Made by a program: the position numbers and the translations under genes. DNA of 64,000 nt from Microvirga sp. 3-52 (GTDB lineage: Bacteria > Pseudomonadota > Alphaproteobacteria > Rhizobiales > Beijerinckiaceae). The stretch is taken from positions 299,018 to 363,017 of the forward strand of contig NZ_JAHAMK010000001.1 of the NCBI RefSeq assembly GCF_018383585.1, in the 5' to 3' direction. The notes under the pieces are model-generated. The model was not told where the DNA came from, searched no databases, and saw only the letters and a list, made by a program, of their open reading frames with translations. Shown piece by piece: positions 17,439 to 27,201 of this stretch (within the stretch, counting starts at the first letter, position 1; every line of letters begins with the position of its first letter).

Positions 17439-20400
17439 TGATCAAGCCAATCCGAACCATCGCCTTCGTCTCGATCGTCATCGTTCTGGCGATTGCCGCA
17501 TTCTGGCTGCTGGCCGGCCGTCCGAGCCAGGCGCAGAGCGACCAGGGCATTCTGGCCAATCTAATCTCACGTCTCCTATCGACGCCGACCACGCGCGTTA
17601 CCATCGGAAGCATCGAGGGAGCGCTCTCCTCGAATGCGGTCATTCGTGACATCCGCATTGCCGATCGGGATGGCGTGTGGCTCAACCTCGATCGCGCCCG
17701 CCTCGTCTGGAGCCGCACCGCGCTGCTGAGCGGGCGGCTCCAGGTCGATGAGCTCACCATCGACCGGTTGCAGATTTCACGCAGGCCGCTGCCTGCCGAG
17801 GAGGATGCGCCGGTCTCCGATGAGCCGATCCTGCCCGAACTGCCGGTGCGTGTCATCGTCGATCGCTTCGCCCTGCAGGAACTCAATCTCGGTCAGCCGG
17901 TGCTCGGTACGCAGGCGCAGCTCTCGGCCGCCGGCTCTGCTCAACTCGGCAATCCGTCCGAGGGGCTCGATCTGAACTTCCAGGCGCAGCGTCTCGATGC
18001 TCCCGGCCGGCTGTCGATTGATCTCACCTATGTTCCGCAGACGAACCGTCTCTCCCTCGACCTCGCGCACCAGGAGCCCGCGGGCGGCATTGCGGCCCGG
18101 TTGATGGATCTGCCCGGCCTTCCTCCTGTCGACCTGAAGATCGTCGGTCAGGGACCCATGAGCGATTTCGCAGCACGGCTCGATTTCTCCGCCGGGCCAA
18201 CGATCGGCGCGGCGGGGACGGCGACCGTCAAGCGCGCGACAGCTGCTTATGATGTTAATCTGGACCTTGCCGCCCGCATCGAGGGATTGCTGCCGGCACC
18301 GGCCGCGCCGGTCTTTAGCGGGACCACCCAGCTCGTCGGCAATGTCACCGTCGGTGATGACAGCAGTCTGCGCTTCCAGCCGGTGCGCATCACGTCGAAC
18401 GTGGCGCGCTTCGACATGACCGGAACCGTCAGCTCCGGCCAGATTCTCGATCTGACGCTCAACGCCCGCGCCTTGCCGACCGACGGTACGAAAACGCGTG
18501 CAGGGGAGGCGGAGATCGCCCGGCTCAATTTCGACGGGACGGTGCAGGGTCCGTTGACGGCGCCACGGATCAACGGCCTGCTCGATGCAGCAGAGATCAG
18601 ACTGCCGCAGGGAGCGTTGGACACGCTGACAGCGCAGGTGACGATGAATCCGGTGGACGGCACGTCACCTCCCAGCCGGTTCTCCTTTGCCGTCGACGCC
18701 AATGCCGGAGGTATTCGGCCTGCCGACCGGGCGCTCGCCCGAGCGATTGGGACGACGCTTTCGGTCACCTCGCGTGGCTCCTTCGGCCTGGACGGCATTG
18801 CTGATGTCGAGACGGCGCGTATCGAGACCTCCACAGCCCGGGCAGGCTTCACGGGACGGGTGGGAGGCACAATCCTAGATGGCACACTCGATGCCAACAT
18901 TCCGGCACTGGCGTCCTTTTCAGGGATCGCAGGCCGACCGTTGCAGGGCGCCGCTACCCTGAGGGCACAATTGTCAGGCAATCCGCGTCGGTATGACATG
19001 GCGGCTGTCGTTGATGCCCGGCTGCGGGAACTCTCGACGGGAACCCCGGCAGTCGACGGTCTCCTGGGGCGCACGGTTACAGCTGCGGGCACGGTGCGCC
19101 GCATCCCCAATGGTTTCGCCTTCGAGAACTTCCGCGTCGACGGGGCGCATCTCGATGCCCGTGTTGACGGGCGTGCCACGCAAACCGCGGCCGATCTGGG
19201 CCTCGACATTACCATCGACGAGTTGAGGCGAGTGGATCAGCGGGTCACCGCAGGCCGGGCGAATGTCATGGCTCGTCTTGCAGGTTCGCTCGAACGGCCG
19301 GACGTGAGGGGCGTTGCAACGCTCACCGACGTGCGCGCCTTGAACCGATCGATCCCGCGCCTTGCGATCAGTCTCGACGCCAAGGACGTGACGGGGGCGC
19401 TCGACGCCGCCCTGATGCTCGATGGGGAAGTGAACGGGAAGCCCGCAACGGGCTCCGTCCATCTCGCAAGGCCCCCGGAAGGCGGGTGGCTCCTGGACCG
19501 GCTCGATATCGATATCGGCTCGGTCGGGTTGAACGGAAATCTCCGTCTGGGCTCCGACGAGCTGGCGCAGGGTGAGATCACCCTGTCCGGCAGCAGCTTC
19601 GACGATCTCTCTCCGCTCGTGCTGATGAAGCTCGACGGGGCGCTCAATGCCGTCATCTCACTCACTGCACGTGACGGCGGTCAGAACGCCGAGATCACGG
19701 CGCGGGGCACGCGCTTTGCCGTGGCGGATGTGTCGGTGAGGGATTTCGATGCAAAGCTCAGCGTTCAGGATCTCTACCGCCGTCCCATGATTGACGGCAC
19801 CATCTCCGCCGAGGCGCTGACCGCTGGCGGTCAAACCTACAGAACCGTGAGGTTCGTCGCTGATGGGGCGCCGGATGTTTCGCGCTTTACGGCGTCTGCC
19901 GTCGGGCAGGGCTTCAACCTCGATGCACAGGGGCGCGTCGTTCCGGGTGATGCGACACGGATCGAGCTCGCCAGCTTCACGGCACGTCGCGGAGGCAGGC
20001 GGTTGGCCCTGGCCCAGCCTGCTGCCATTACGCTTCAGAATGGCGCGGTCACCCTGTCAAACCTTGTGATCGCGGCGGATCAGGGCCGTATCGCGGTTTC
20101 CGGCACGATTGCCGACAGGCTCGATCTCTCCGTCGACGTCCGCAGCCTGCCGCTTCAGGTCGCCGACATCGTGGTGCCCAATCTCGGTCTGGCCGGCACG
20201 GTCAACGGAAATGCTTCCATTGGCGGAACCATGGAAGCTCCTACCGGAAACTACCGTGTCAACGTATCAGGCCTTGCCACGGCGGAGACCCGCCGGGCCG
20301 GATTGCCGCCGCTCACCATCGAGGCGCAGGGGCGTCTTGCCGATCAGCGGGCAGGGATCGATGCCCGGATCGCCATCGGGCGCGGCGGAACCTTGCAGGT

Positions 20401-21739
20401 TTCGGGAAGCCTTCCGCTCGATCCGGCCGAGGAACTGGCGCTCAGGGTGGCGGGGCGCACCGATCTTGCCATCGCCAACTCGTTTCTGTCCGCATCTGGT
20501 CAACGTCTGACAGGAGCTGCCAATCTCGACCTGTCAATCGCCGGACGCTTCTCGAACCCGCGCATCGAGGGGACCGTCAACTTGGCAAATGGCAGCTTCG
20601 TCGACTCGCTCCAGGGCATCCAGCTGAACGGCATCGCCGGACGGTTCGTCGCGCGCGGGCAGGTGCTTTCCATCGAGAATCTGACGGCGCAGACGCCGAG
20701 CGGTGGCTCTTTGGCCGCTCGAGGCCAGGTGACGATCGATCCGGCCGCGGGGTTGCCTGGCGAGATCCGCATTACGGGCAATCGCGCCCAGCTCGTCTCC
20801 AATGAGACCATCGAGGCCAGCGCCGACCTGGATCTCACCATCTCGGGGCCGCTTCTGAGCAGGCCGCGGGCCGCGGGCCGCATCAACATCATCACGATGA
20901 ACGTCTCGGTGCCCGACCGGCTGCCCACCACCCTGAGGCCGCTCCCCGGAACCAGGCATGTGAGGCCGACGCCGACCGCCGCCGCGCGGCTTGCTCTCGC
21001 GCAGCGGCGGCAATCCGCTTCTGCGAGAGGCACCCCGTTCCGCGCCGAACTCGATCTGATGCTGACGGCGCAGAACCGGATCTTCGTGCGAGGACGCGGC
21101 ATCAATGCCGAACTCGGCGGCGACCTGCGTCTCCAGGGCACGAGCCAGGATCCTGTCGCCATCGGCGCCTTCGAACTCCGGCGCGGCCGCTTCGACCTTC
21201 TGGGCCAGAGGCTCGAGTTCGTGCGCGGGCGGCTGGACTTCACCGGCGATCTCACGCCGTCCCTCGATTTCCTGGCGGAGACGCAGGCAGGCGACGTGAC
21301 GGCTCGCATCGGCGTGACGGGCCCGGCCTCGAGCCCCGAATTCACGTTCAGCTCCGAACCCTACCTGCCCCAGGACGAGGTCCTCTCCCGCATCCTGTTC
21401 CAGAGGCCGTCGGGCGGGCTGTCGGCGGGGCAGGCCCTGCAGCTCGCGCAGGCCGTCGCGCAGCTCTCCGGCGGTTCCGACAACGACGCGTTCGAACAGC
21501 TGCGTCGTTCGCTCGGCGTCGACAGCCTTGACATCACCGTCGGTGCCAGCGGAGGACCGGGCGTGGGCGTCTCTCGCTATATCAGCGACAATGTGCGGGT
21601 GGGCGTCAAGGCCGGCGCTCAGCCCGAGGAGAGCGGCGTCACGGTCGATATCGACCTGACCCGGCGCCTGAAGGCCCAGGGCGAGATCAATGCCGAGGGC
21701 GGCAGTTCCGTCGGGCTTGGGTTCGAGCTGGAGTACTGA
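17438..21739 (+). CDS. tamB: Translocation and assembly module protein TamB
   Basis: 1433 residues. A single N-terminal TM anchor (TIAFVSIVIVLAIAAFWLLA) is followed by a very long periplasmic, beta-rich AsmA/TamB-like region made of repeated strand pairs, and a C-terminal DUF490/TamB domain (about 1090-1433) containing LPQDEVLSRILF, GVGVSRYISDNVRVGVKAG and an aromatic terminus (GLGFELEY). TamB-type proteins form a hydrophobic groove bridging inner and outer membranes. The length fits alphaproteobacterial homologues. Stop is followed within 4 nt by a strong hairpin. Confidence 0.93.
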   Translation: MIKPIRTIAFVSIVIVLAIAAFWLLAGRPSQAQSDQGILANLISRLLSTPTTRVTIGSIEGALSSNAVIRDIRIADRDGVWLNLDRARLVWSRTALLSGRLQVDELTIDRLQISRRPLPAEEDAPVSDEPILPELPVRVIVDRFALQELNLGQPVLGTQAQLSAAGSAQLGNPSEGLDLNFQAQRLDAPGRLSIDLTYVPQTNRLSLDLAHQEPAGGIAARLMDLPGLPPVDLKIVGQGPMSDFAARLDFSAGPTIGAAGTATVKRATAAYDVNLDLAARIEGLLPAPAAPVFSGTTQLVGNVTVGDDSSLRFQPVRITSNVARFDMTGTVSSGQILDLTLNARALPTDGTKTRAGEAEIARLNFDGTVQGPLTAPRINGLLDAAEIRLPQGALDTLTAQVTMNPVDGTSPPSRFSFAVDANAGGIRPADRALARAIGTTLSVTSRGSFGLDGIADVETARIETSTARAGFTGRVGGTILDGTLDANIPALASFSGIAGRPLQGAATLRAQLSGNPRRYDMAAVVDARLRELSTGTPAVDGLLGRTVTAAGTVRRIPNGFAFENFRVDGAHLDARVDGRATQTAADLGLDITIDELRRVDQRVTAGRANVMARLAGSLERPDVRGVATLTDVRALNRSIPRLAISLDAKDVTGALDAALMLDGEVNGKPATGSVHLARPPEGGWLLDRLDIDIGSVGLNGNLRLGSDELAQGEITLSGSSFDDLSPLVLMKLDGALNAVISLTARDGGQNAEITARGTRFAVADVSVRDFDAKLSVQDLYRRPMIDGTISAEALTAGGQTYRTVRFVADGAPDVSRFTASAVGQGFNLDAQGRVVPGDATRIELASFTARRGGRRLALAQPAAITLQNGAVTLSNLVIAADQGRIAVSGTIADRLDLSVDVRSLPLQVADIVVPNLGLAGTVNGNASIGGTMEAPTGNYRVNVSGLATAETRRAGLPPLTIEAQGRLADQRAGIDARIAIGRGGTLQVSGSLPLDPAEELALRVAGRTDLAIANSFLSASGQRLTGAANLDLSIAGRFSNPRIEGTVNLANGSFVDSLQGIQLNGIAGRFVARGQVLSIENLTAQTPSGGSLAARGQVTIDPAAGLPGEIRITGNRAQLVSNETIEASADLDLTISGPLLSRPRAAGRINIITMNVSVPDRLPTTLRPLPGTRHVRPTPTAAARLALAQRRQSASARGTPFRAELDLMLTAQNRIFVRGRGINAELGGDLRLQGTSQDPVAIGAFELRRGRFDLLGQRLEFVRGRLDFTGDLTPSLDFLAETQAGDVTARIGVTGPASSPEFTFSSEPYLPQDEVLSRILFQRPSGGLSAGQALQLAQAVAQLSGGSDNDAFEQLRRSLGVDSLDITVGASGGPGVGVSRYISDNVRVGVKAGAQPEESGVTVDIDLTRRLKAQGEINAEGGSSVGLGFELEY

Positions 21740-21742
21740 CAG

Positions 21743-21763
21743 GGGGCGCCTTCAAGGCGCCCC
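21743..21763. terminator. Terminator between tamB and the Bug-type gene
   Basis: A perfect 8-bp GC stem, GGGGCGCC with GGCGCCCC, has a TTCAA loop and lies between convergent stops at 21739 and 21777. It can serve both strands. Confidence 0.7.
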
Positions 21764-21776
21764 TCGTTCCCGACGA

Positions 21777-22778
21777 TCAATCGACTTTGGCGCCGGAGGC
21801 TTTGACCACCTTGGCCCATTTCTCATGCTCGGTTCTCACATAGGCCATGAGCTCGTCCGGGCTCATCGGCTGGATCTCGCCGCCGAGATCGGCGAACCGC
21901 TTCTGCAGCTCCGGCGTCTCCAGGGCCTTGCGCACTTCCTGGTTCAGCCTGGAGGTGATTTCAGGCGGCGTGCCCTTCGGGGCAAACAGGGCAAACCAGC
22001 TCGACGCCTCGAAATCGGGCAGGCCCGCCTCGGCCAGGGTGGGCTTGTCCGGGATGGCGGGCGAGCGCTTGGACGAGGTGACCGCGAGCGCGCGCAGGTT
22101 TCCGCTTCGCACCTGCTCGATGGAGGAGGGCAGGTTGTCGAACATCACGTCCACCTGACCGCCGATCAGGTCGTTCACCGCCGGCCCGCTGCCGCGATAG
22201 GGAACGTGCGGCATCTCGATCCCCGTCATCTGCTTGAAGAGCTCGCCTGACAGATGGATGGAGGTGCCATTGCCGGAGGATGCCATCGTCATCTTGCCCG
22301 GCGTCGCCTTCGCCTCGGCGATGAATTCCTGGACGGTGGCCGCCTTCACTTTCTTGGGGCTCACCACCATCAGGTTCGGCACCCCGGCCACGTAGGCGAC
22401 CGGTGCGAAATCGGTGAGCGCGTCATACGGCATCTTGGCATAGAGGCTCGGGTTGATGGCATGGGTGCCTACGGTTCCCATTACGAGGGTGTAGCCATCC
22501 GGGTCGGCCTTGGCGACCGCATCGGTCCCGATATTGCCGCCCGCTCCGCCGCGGTTCTCGATGACGAATTGCTGTCCGAGGGATTGCGACAGCTTCTCGC
22601 CGACGAGGCGGGCGAAAATGTCGGTGGTGCCGCCTGGCGTGAACGGCACGATGAGGCGCACGGGCCGGGAGGGATAGGTGGCCTGCTGCGAGAGCGCGGC
22701 TCCGGATACCAGGCAGGCCGAAGCACTCAAGGCAAGGCCGAGCACATGCCGACGCGTGAGGCTGGAAAGGAATGGCAT
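21777..22778 (-). CDS. Bug family tripartite tricarboxylate transporter binding protein
   Basis: 333 residues with a Tat-like/Sec signal (LTRRHVLGLALSASACLVSGAAL). Bug hallmarks are YPSRPVRLIVPFTPGGTTD, the IENRGGAGGNIGTDAVAKADPDGYTL motif (in part) and VPYRGSGPAVNDLIGGQVD. These periplasmic proteins bind carboxylated small molecules, but no TctA/TctB membrane partner is encoded nearby, as is common for this expanded family. It follows metI by 99 nt on the same strand, with its own ribosome site (GGGAG) and a hairpin in between, so it may be an independent unit. Ligand unknown. Confidence 0.9.
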   Translation of the reverse strand: MPFLSSLTRRHVLGLALSASACLVSGAALSQQATYPSRPVRLIVPFTPGGTTDIFARLVGEKLSQSLGQQFVIENRGGAGGNIGTDAVAKADPDGYTLVMGTVGTHAINPSLYAKMPYDALTDFAPVAYVAGVPNLMVVSPKKVKAATVQEFIAEAKATPGKMTMASSGNGTSIHLSGELFKQMTGIEMPHVPYRGSGPAVNDLIGGQVDVMFDNLPSSIEQVRSGNLRALAVTSSKRSPAIPDKPTLAEAGLPDFEASSWFALFAPKGTPPEITSRLNQEVRKALETPELQKRFADLGGEIQPMSPDELMAYVRTEHEKWAKVVKASGAKVD

Positions 22779-22808
22779 TGCGGCTCCCTATAGGGTTGAT
22801 GTCGTTGA

Positions 22809-22829
22809 CCGCACCAAGTTCCGGTGCGG
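22809..22829 (-). terminator. Hairpin between metI and the Bug-type gene
   Basis: A 7-bp stem, CCGCACC/GGTGCGG, with a 7-nt loop lies 49 nt after the metI stop on the minus strand. No T-run follows, so it may attenuate or protect mRNA rather than terminate. Confidence 0.35.
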
Positions 22830-22877
22830 CAACCACCATGAGAGCGCAAGGTCCTGCCCGAGGCAACGGCTTTCCAG

Positions 22878-23531
22878 TCAGCGCCGGTCGAAGCGGCTTG
22901 CGATGAGGTCTCCCGTGGACTGGACCACCGTGACGATGACGATCAGGACGGCGATGACGCTGACCATGACGGTGGTGTCGAAGCGCTGATAGCCGTAGCG
23001 CATGGCAAGATCGCCCAACCCGCCGGCACCTACGGCCCCTGCCATGGCCGAGGAGCCGATCATCGACACCAGCGTGATGGTGAAGCCCCGGATGATGCCC
23101 GGCAGGGCTTCCGGCAGAAGCACATGGACGATGATCTGCCAGCGGCTCGCGCCCATGGCCTGGGCCGCCTCGACGAGGCCGTGATCGACTTCCCGCAGGC
23201 TGACTTCGGCGATGCGGGCGAAGAACGGTGTTGCCGCGATGCTCAACGGCACGACCGCGGCCCAGAGCCCGATCGATGTGCCGACGATGAGGCGCGTGAA
23301 CGGGATGAGGGCGACCAGAAGGATGATGAAGGGGGTCGAGCGGAAGCCGTTGATGACGCTGCCCAGGACCCGGTTGAGACGGGGCATCTCGTAGATGCCC
23401 CCGATGCTGGTGGTGACGAGAACGACGGCGAGGGGAATCCCGGCCGCGAAAGCGAAGAGACCGGCCGTGCCGACCATGATCAGGCTCTCGAGGAACGCAT
23501 CCCAGAACATCGGGAGGAAGTTTGTGGGCAT
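22878..23531 (-). CDS. metI: MetI-type ABC transporter permease
   Basis: 217 residues, five TM helices, with the MetI/BPD permease core: NGFRSTPFIILLVALIPFTR, GLVEAAQAMGASRWQIIVHV (the EAA coupling loop that contacts the ATPase) and SSAMAGAVGAGGLGDLAMRYGYQRFD. It forms the membrane channel of a methionine-type importer. In this cluster the binding protein (26329-27201) is present but no MetN ATPase gene is found, and two flavin monooxygenases separate metI from metQ. That suggests a substrate other than methionine, possibly an organosulfur compound, with an ATPase supplied from elsewhere. Confidence 0.92.
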   Translation of the reverse strand: MPTNFLPMFWDAFLESLIMVGTAGLFAFAAGIPLAVVLVTTSIGGIYEMPRLNRVLGSVINGFRSTPFIILLVALIPFTRLIVGTSIGLWAAVVPLSIAATPFFARIAEVSLREVDHGLVEAAQAMGASRWQIIVHVLLPEALPGIIRGFTITLVSMIGSSAMAGAVGAGGLGDLAMRYGYQRFDTTVMVSVIAVLIVIVTVVQSTGDLIASRFDRR

Positions 23532-23552
23532 GTCTGATGATCCCGTCTCTGG

Positions 23553-24866
23553 TTATGGATTCCGTGCTGAGGCGCCAGTGGCGTTCTTCGCCTGGGCTTC
23601 GCTCTGGATGACCGCCTGGAGGACGCCGACGGGCGGCGTGCCGTTCAGCCAGTAATCGCCGATGGCACGCGCACGCTGAACGGCGGGATTGTGGGATGCC
23701 AGCGTGCGGGCATTGCGCCAGTAGCGGTCGAGGCGCCGCGTCTCGCTCACGGCGGATGCGCCGCCGATCTCGAAGAGCAAGGTCGTCGCTTCGAGCACCT
23801 GCTCGATCACGATCTGCTGCGCCTGATAGGCCTTGATGTTGGCCGACGTATAATGCTCCGTCGCGTCCTGGCCATTGAGAGCGGTCCGGTAGGAGTCCTC
23901 GATGGCATCGGCAACGCCTTCCACCAGCGTGTCCGCCGTGAAGGAGAGGCTCGCGAGACGTCCGATCACGCTCTGGACGAGCGGGTCATGGCGCGGGCTG
24001 GACTTGCCGGGAACCGCAAAGGTCCTGGTCTTGGCCCGGGTAAACTCGATGGCGTCCTTCAGGACGGCCCGCGCGATGCCCGCGAGGGCGGCCAGGTGGA
24101 ACAGCTGGTAATACGCGATGATGTAGGATGTCTTGGGCGGCTGCTCGACGGAGACCCGGCGCAGGATCTGATCCGCCCCGATCTCGACCCGGCTGAAACG
24201 TGTCGTGCCGCTGCCGGTCAGGCGCTGGCCGAAGCCGTCCCAATCGTCTTCGATCACGACACCCGGAGCCGTCGTCGGGAGGACGAGGGACACATACTCC
24301 GTTCCCTCGAGGGCGACCGCCACGATCCACGTCGCATAGATCGTCCCGGTGCTGTAGAATTTATAGCCGTCGAGAAGCCAGCGATCGCCTTCCTTCGTGA
24401 GGGTGACGGTCGTCTCGGTGCCTTCCGTCTTCTCGGCCATGGCGGCGCCGAAGAGGGCGCCGTCGACGATGAGGGAAAACCATCGCCGGCGGTCGGATTC
24501 GTCCGGGCTGTTGAGGCGCTCTTCCACGAAAGCGAAGTGAGCGCGGAAGATCTGGGGCAGGTTGGAATCGGCCTCGCCCAGTTCGATGAGAAGCCGGAAC
24601 GCCTGGGGCAGGCTGGCGCCGAGACCGCCATAAGCCTGCGGAATGCGCAGGGCACCGAAGCCCGCTTCGCGCAGCCAGGCGACGGCCTCGAAGGCCAAGG
24701 CGCGCGACTGCTCCCGGGCGACGGCTCCCTCGGCAATCCTTGCGAAAATCGGCCGGAAGCGCCGCGCCAGCTCGTCATAGGAGACGGGCGGGGACGCAAG
24801 CCGGTGTGGGGCGTCACCGGGTCCGACATGCGGGTCAGATGCGAAAAGGCTCGTGGCGGCAGACAT
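23553..24866 (-). CDS. SfnB/DszC-like flavin monooxygenase (acyl-CoA dehydrogenase fold)
   Basis: 437 residues of the acyl-CoA dehydrogenase fold: an N-terminal helical part with GFGALRIPQAYGGLGA, the flavin-binding middle MAEKTEGTE and GYKFYSTGTIYATWIVAVA, and a C-terminal four-helix bundle. The similarity I recognise is to the SfnB/DszC group of FMNH2-dependent oxygenases used in sulfone and thiophene-type desulfurisation, not to true beta-oxidation enzymes. Lying next to an LLM monooxygenase and MetI/MetQ transport genes supports a sulfur-scavenging role. It needs a flavin reductase, which is not encoded in this cluster. Substrate unassigned. Confidence 0.82.
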   Translation of the reverse strand: MSAATSLFASDPHVGPGDAPHRLASPPVSYDELARRFRPIFARIAEGAVAREQSRALAFEAVAWLREAGFGALRIPQAYGGLGASLPQAFRLLIELGEADSNLPQIFRAHFAFVEERLNSPDESDRRRWFSLIVDGALFGAAMAEKTEGTETTVTLTKEGDRWLLDGYKFYSTGTIYATWIVAVALEGTEYVSLVLPTTAPGVVIEDDWDGFGQRLTGSGTTRFSRVEIGADQILRRVSVEQPPKTSYIIAYYQLFHLAALAGIARAVLKDAIEFTRAKTRTFAVPGKSSPRHDPLVQSVIGRLASLSFTADTLVEGVADAIEDSYRTALNGQDATEHYTSANIKAYQAQQIVIEQVLEATTLLFEIGGASAVSETRRLDRYWRNARTLASHNPAVQRARAIGDYWLNGTPPVGVLQAVIQSEAQAKNATGASARNP

Positions 24867-24896
24867 CGTTGCTTCCGTTCGAATGGAGAGAGGGGA

Positions 24897-26297
24897 TCAG
24901 GCAATTTTTCTGGCGGGAGCAGGCTGCTCCGCGTTCGAACGATAGCGAGCACCCCAATGCTCGGACGGAAGACGGCTTCGGCCCTCGCCGAACAGCTTCT
25001 CGCGCAGGGTGCCGTCGGCATAATCGGCCTTGAACAGGCCCCGCTCCTGGAGCGCCGGCACGACCAGATCGACGAAGTCGGCCAGGCTTTCCGGCGCTAC
25101 CGTGCGGGGCAGGTTGATGCCGTCGATATCGGCGGTCTCGACCCATGAGGCGATGTGGTCGGCGATCTGCTCCGGCGTTCCCACGAACGGCTTCTGCCGG
25201 CTGCCCAGGATCATCTGATCGATCAGCTTGCGAACCGTCCAGACCGTGCCGGCGCTTCGCGTGGTGATGGCTTCGAGCGTCGAGTTGTTGGCGTTGTTCT
25301 TCTCGTACTGGATCGGCTCGTCGAGATCGTATTTCGAGAAGTCCACGCCCGACGAGCTCGAGAAATGCGCCAGAGCGCCTTCCACGCTTGCGTGCCGGCG
25401 ATACTCCTCCAGCTTGTCCTGGGCTTCCTTCTCCGTGCGGCCGACCACGACGCTCATGCCGACGAAGACCTTCACGTCACGGGGATTGCGGCCGTAGCTT
25501 CCGGCCCGCGCACGGATATCGGCGATGATGTCACGGGCGACATTCGGATTCGGCCCGCCGGTAAACACGCATTCGGCGTGCTTGGCCGCGAACTCGCGTC
25601 CGCGGGTCGAGGAACCGGCCTGATACAGAACGGGCGTGCGCTGAGGAGACGGTTCGCTCAGGTGAATGGCGTCGATCTGGTAATAGGGCCCATCGTGCTT
25701 GATGGACCTGACCTTCTCGGGACGCGCATAGATGCCTTCGGCGCGGTCGCGGATGACGGCATCGTCGTCCCAGCTGCCTTCCCAGAACTTGTAGAGCACG
25801 TCGAGATAATCGTCCGCGATGTCGTAGCGGTGATCGTGGTCGAGCTGCTCGGAAAGCCCCATGCCGCGCGCCGCGCTGTCGAGATAGCCGGTGACGATGT
25901 TCCAGCCGACGCGGCCCTTGGTCAGATGATCGAGCGTCGACATGCGGCGGGCATGAAGATAGGGCTGCTCGTAGGTCGTGTTGACGGTGACGCCGAAGCC
26001 GAGGTGCTTCGTGGCATGGGCCATGGCCGGCACGAGGAGCATCGGGTCGTTGACGGGAACCTGCACGCCGGCCGCGATGGCGCTCCCGGGCCCGCCCTTG
26101 TAGACATCGTAGACGCCCACGATGTCGGCCAGGAAGATGCCGTCGAGCTTGCCCCGCTCGGCGATCTTCGCGAGGTTCACCCAATAGTCCAGGCTCGTAT
26201 AGGACGAGGAGAGATCGCGCGGGTGGGTCCACATCCCGTGATTGATGTGGCCCACGCAGTTCATGTCGAAGGCGTAGATGTTGATCTTCTTGGTCAT
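24897..26297 (-). CDS. LLM class flavin-dependent monooxygenase (NtaA/SnaA/DszA group)
   Basis: 466 residues. The bacterial-luciferase-like fold is indicated by KLDGIFLADIVGVYDVY, RMSTLDHLTKGRVGWNIVTG, YLDVLYKFWEGSWDDDA and PVLYQAGSSTRGREFAAKHAE, which are typical of the NtaA/SnaA/DszA family. These enzymes use FMNH2 and O2 to cleave C-N or C-S bonds. The gene lies 30 nt before the SfnB/DszC-like gene, the same oxygenase pairing seen in Dsz-type and dimethylsulfone pathways. Downstream of metQ by 31 nt, it is almost certainly in one operon with it. Confidence 0.88.
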   Translation of the reverse strand: MTKKINIYAFDMNCVGHINHGMWTHPRDLSSSYTSLDYWVNLAKIAERGKLDGIFLADIVGVYDVYKGGPGSAIAAGVQVPVNDPMLLVPAMAHATKHLGFGVTVNTTYEQPYLHARRMSTLDHLTKGRVGWNIVTGYLDSAARGMGLSEQLDHDHRYDIADDYLDVLYKFWEGSWDDDAVIRDRAEGIYARPEKVRSIKHDGPYYQIDAIHLSEPSPQRTPVLYQAGSSTRGREFAAKHAECVFTGGPNPNVARDIIADIRARAGSYGRNPRDVKVFVGMSVVVGRTEKEAQDKLEEYRRHASVEGALAHFSSSSGVDFSKYDLDEPIQYEKNNANNSTLEAITTRSAGTVWTVRKLIDQMILGSRQKPFVGTPEQIADHIASWVETADIDGINLPRTVAPESLADFVDLVVPALQERGLFKADYADGTLREKLFGEGRSRLPSEHWGARYRSNAEQPAPARKIA

Positions 26298-26328
26298 TGT
26301 CTCACCCGGCTCGATCGTCAGCTGACGC

Positions 26329-27201
26329 TCAGTTCGTTGGATTGGGTTCGGATTTCTGCGCGGGCTCCCACGCGGGAACGGTCATGTCGCCGAAGTGCTT
26401 CCTGAGGATGGCTTTGACCTCGGGCGAGTTCTGGTAGATGGACACGAACCTGTTGATCCGGGGATCCTTCGCATCTTCGGGGCGGACGACCCATTGGATG
26501 GCGAAGCGCTTCTGCACGTCGTCGAAGATCAGGGCCGAGTTCGGATCGATGTCGAATTGCTTGAGGGTCGCCGGATAGCCCTGGCCGAGATCCACGTCAT
26601 CGAGTGCCGTGGGCAATTGCTGGGCGATGAGCTCGGTGATCTTGATGTTCTTGGGGTTGGAAACGATGTCGGCGACCGTCGCCTTGTATTCCAAGCCTTC
26701 CTTGAGCTTGATCAAGCCGATCCGCTCGAGAAGAACGAGGCCCCTTCCGCCGTTCACCGGATCGTTGGCGATGGCGACCTTCGCGCCATTCGGCAGGTCG
26801 GCGACATTCTTGTATTTCTTCGAGTAGAGGCCGACCTTCGACATCGTGCCGACGCCGATGGAGACGAAATCGTAGCCCCGCGCCTTCTTGGCATCTTCCA
26901 GGAAGGGGATGTGCTGGAAGTAGTTGGCGTCGATGTCCTTGTTGGCGAGCGCGGCATTGGGCGTGACCCAGTCTGTGAACTCGATCACCTTCACGTCGAG
27001 CCCCTGCGCCTTGGCCTCCTTGGCGGCCTGATGAACGGCGTCGGCCGAGAGGCCGGAATTGATCCCGATCCTCAATGGGGATGCGGCCTGAGCCGCACCC
27101 GGAACGAGCGCCCAGGTGGATGCGGCCAGAAAGGCCAGGACCGCAAAGGATCTGGAGCGTGATCGGCGGCGGTTCCATTCGGATAAAAACGTAATCGGCA
27201 T
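26329..27201 (-). CDS. MetQ/NlpA family ABC transporter binding protein
   Basis: 290 residues from the ATG at 27199-27201, which follows AAGGGA by 7 nt; a longer frame starting upstream has no ribosome site. A basic N-terminus and hydrophobic stretch end in PGAAQA, so the protein is secreted to the periplasm without a lipobox cysteine. Family motifs include DIDANYFQHIPFLEDAKKA, PNGAKVAIANDPVNGGRGL and DVDLGQGYPATLKQFD. NlpA-type proteins bind methionine or related amino acids; the two oxygenases in this operon suggest a sulfur-containing analogue. First gene of the minus-strand operon, divergent from the Lrp-type regulator. Confidence 0.9.
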   Translation of the reverse strand: MPITFLSEWNRRRSRSRSFAVLAFLAASTWALVPGAAQAASPLRIGINSGLSADAVHQAAKEAKAQGLDVKVIEFTDWVTPNAALANKDIDANYFQHIPFLEDAKKARGYDFVSIGVGTMSKVGLYSKKYKNVADLPNGAKVAIANDPVNGGRGLVLLERIGLIKLKEGLEYKATVADIVSNPKNIKITELIAQQLPTALDDVDLGQGYPATLKQFDIDPNSALIFDDVQKRFAIQWVVRPEDAKDPRINRFVSIYQNSPEVKAILRKHFGDMTVPAWEPAQKSEPNPTN

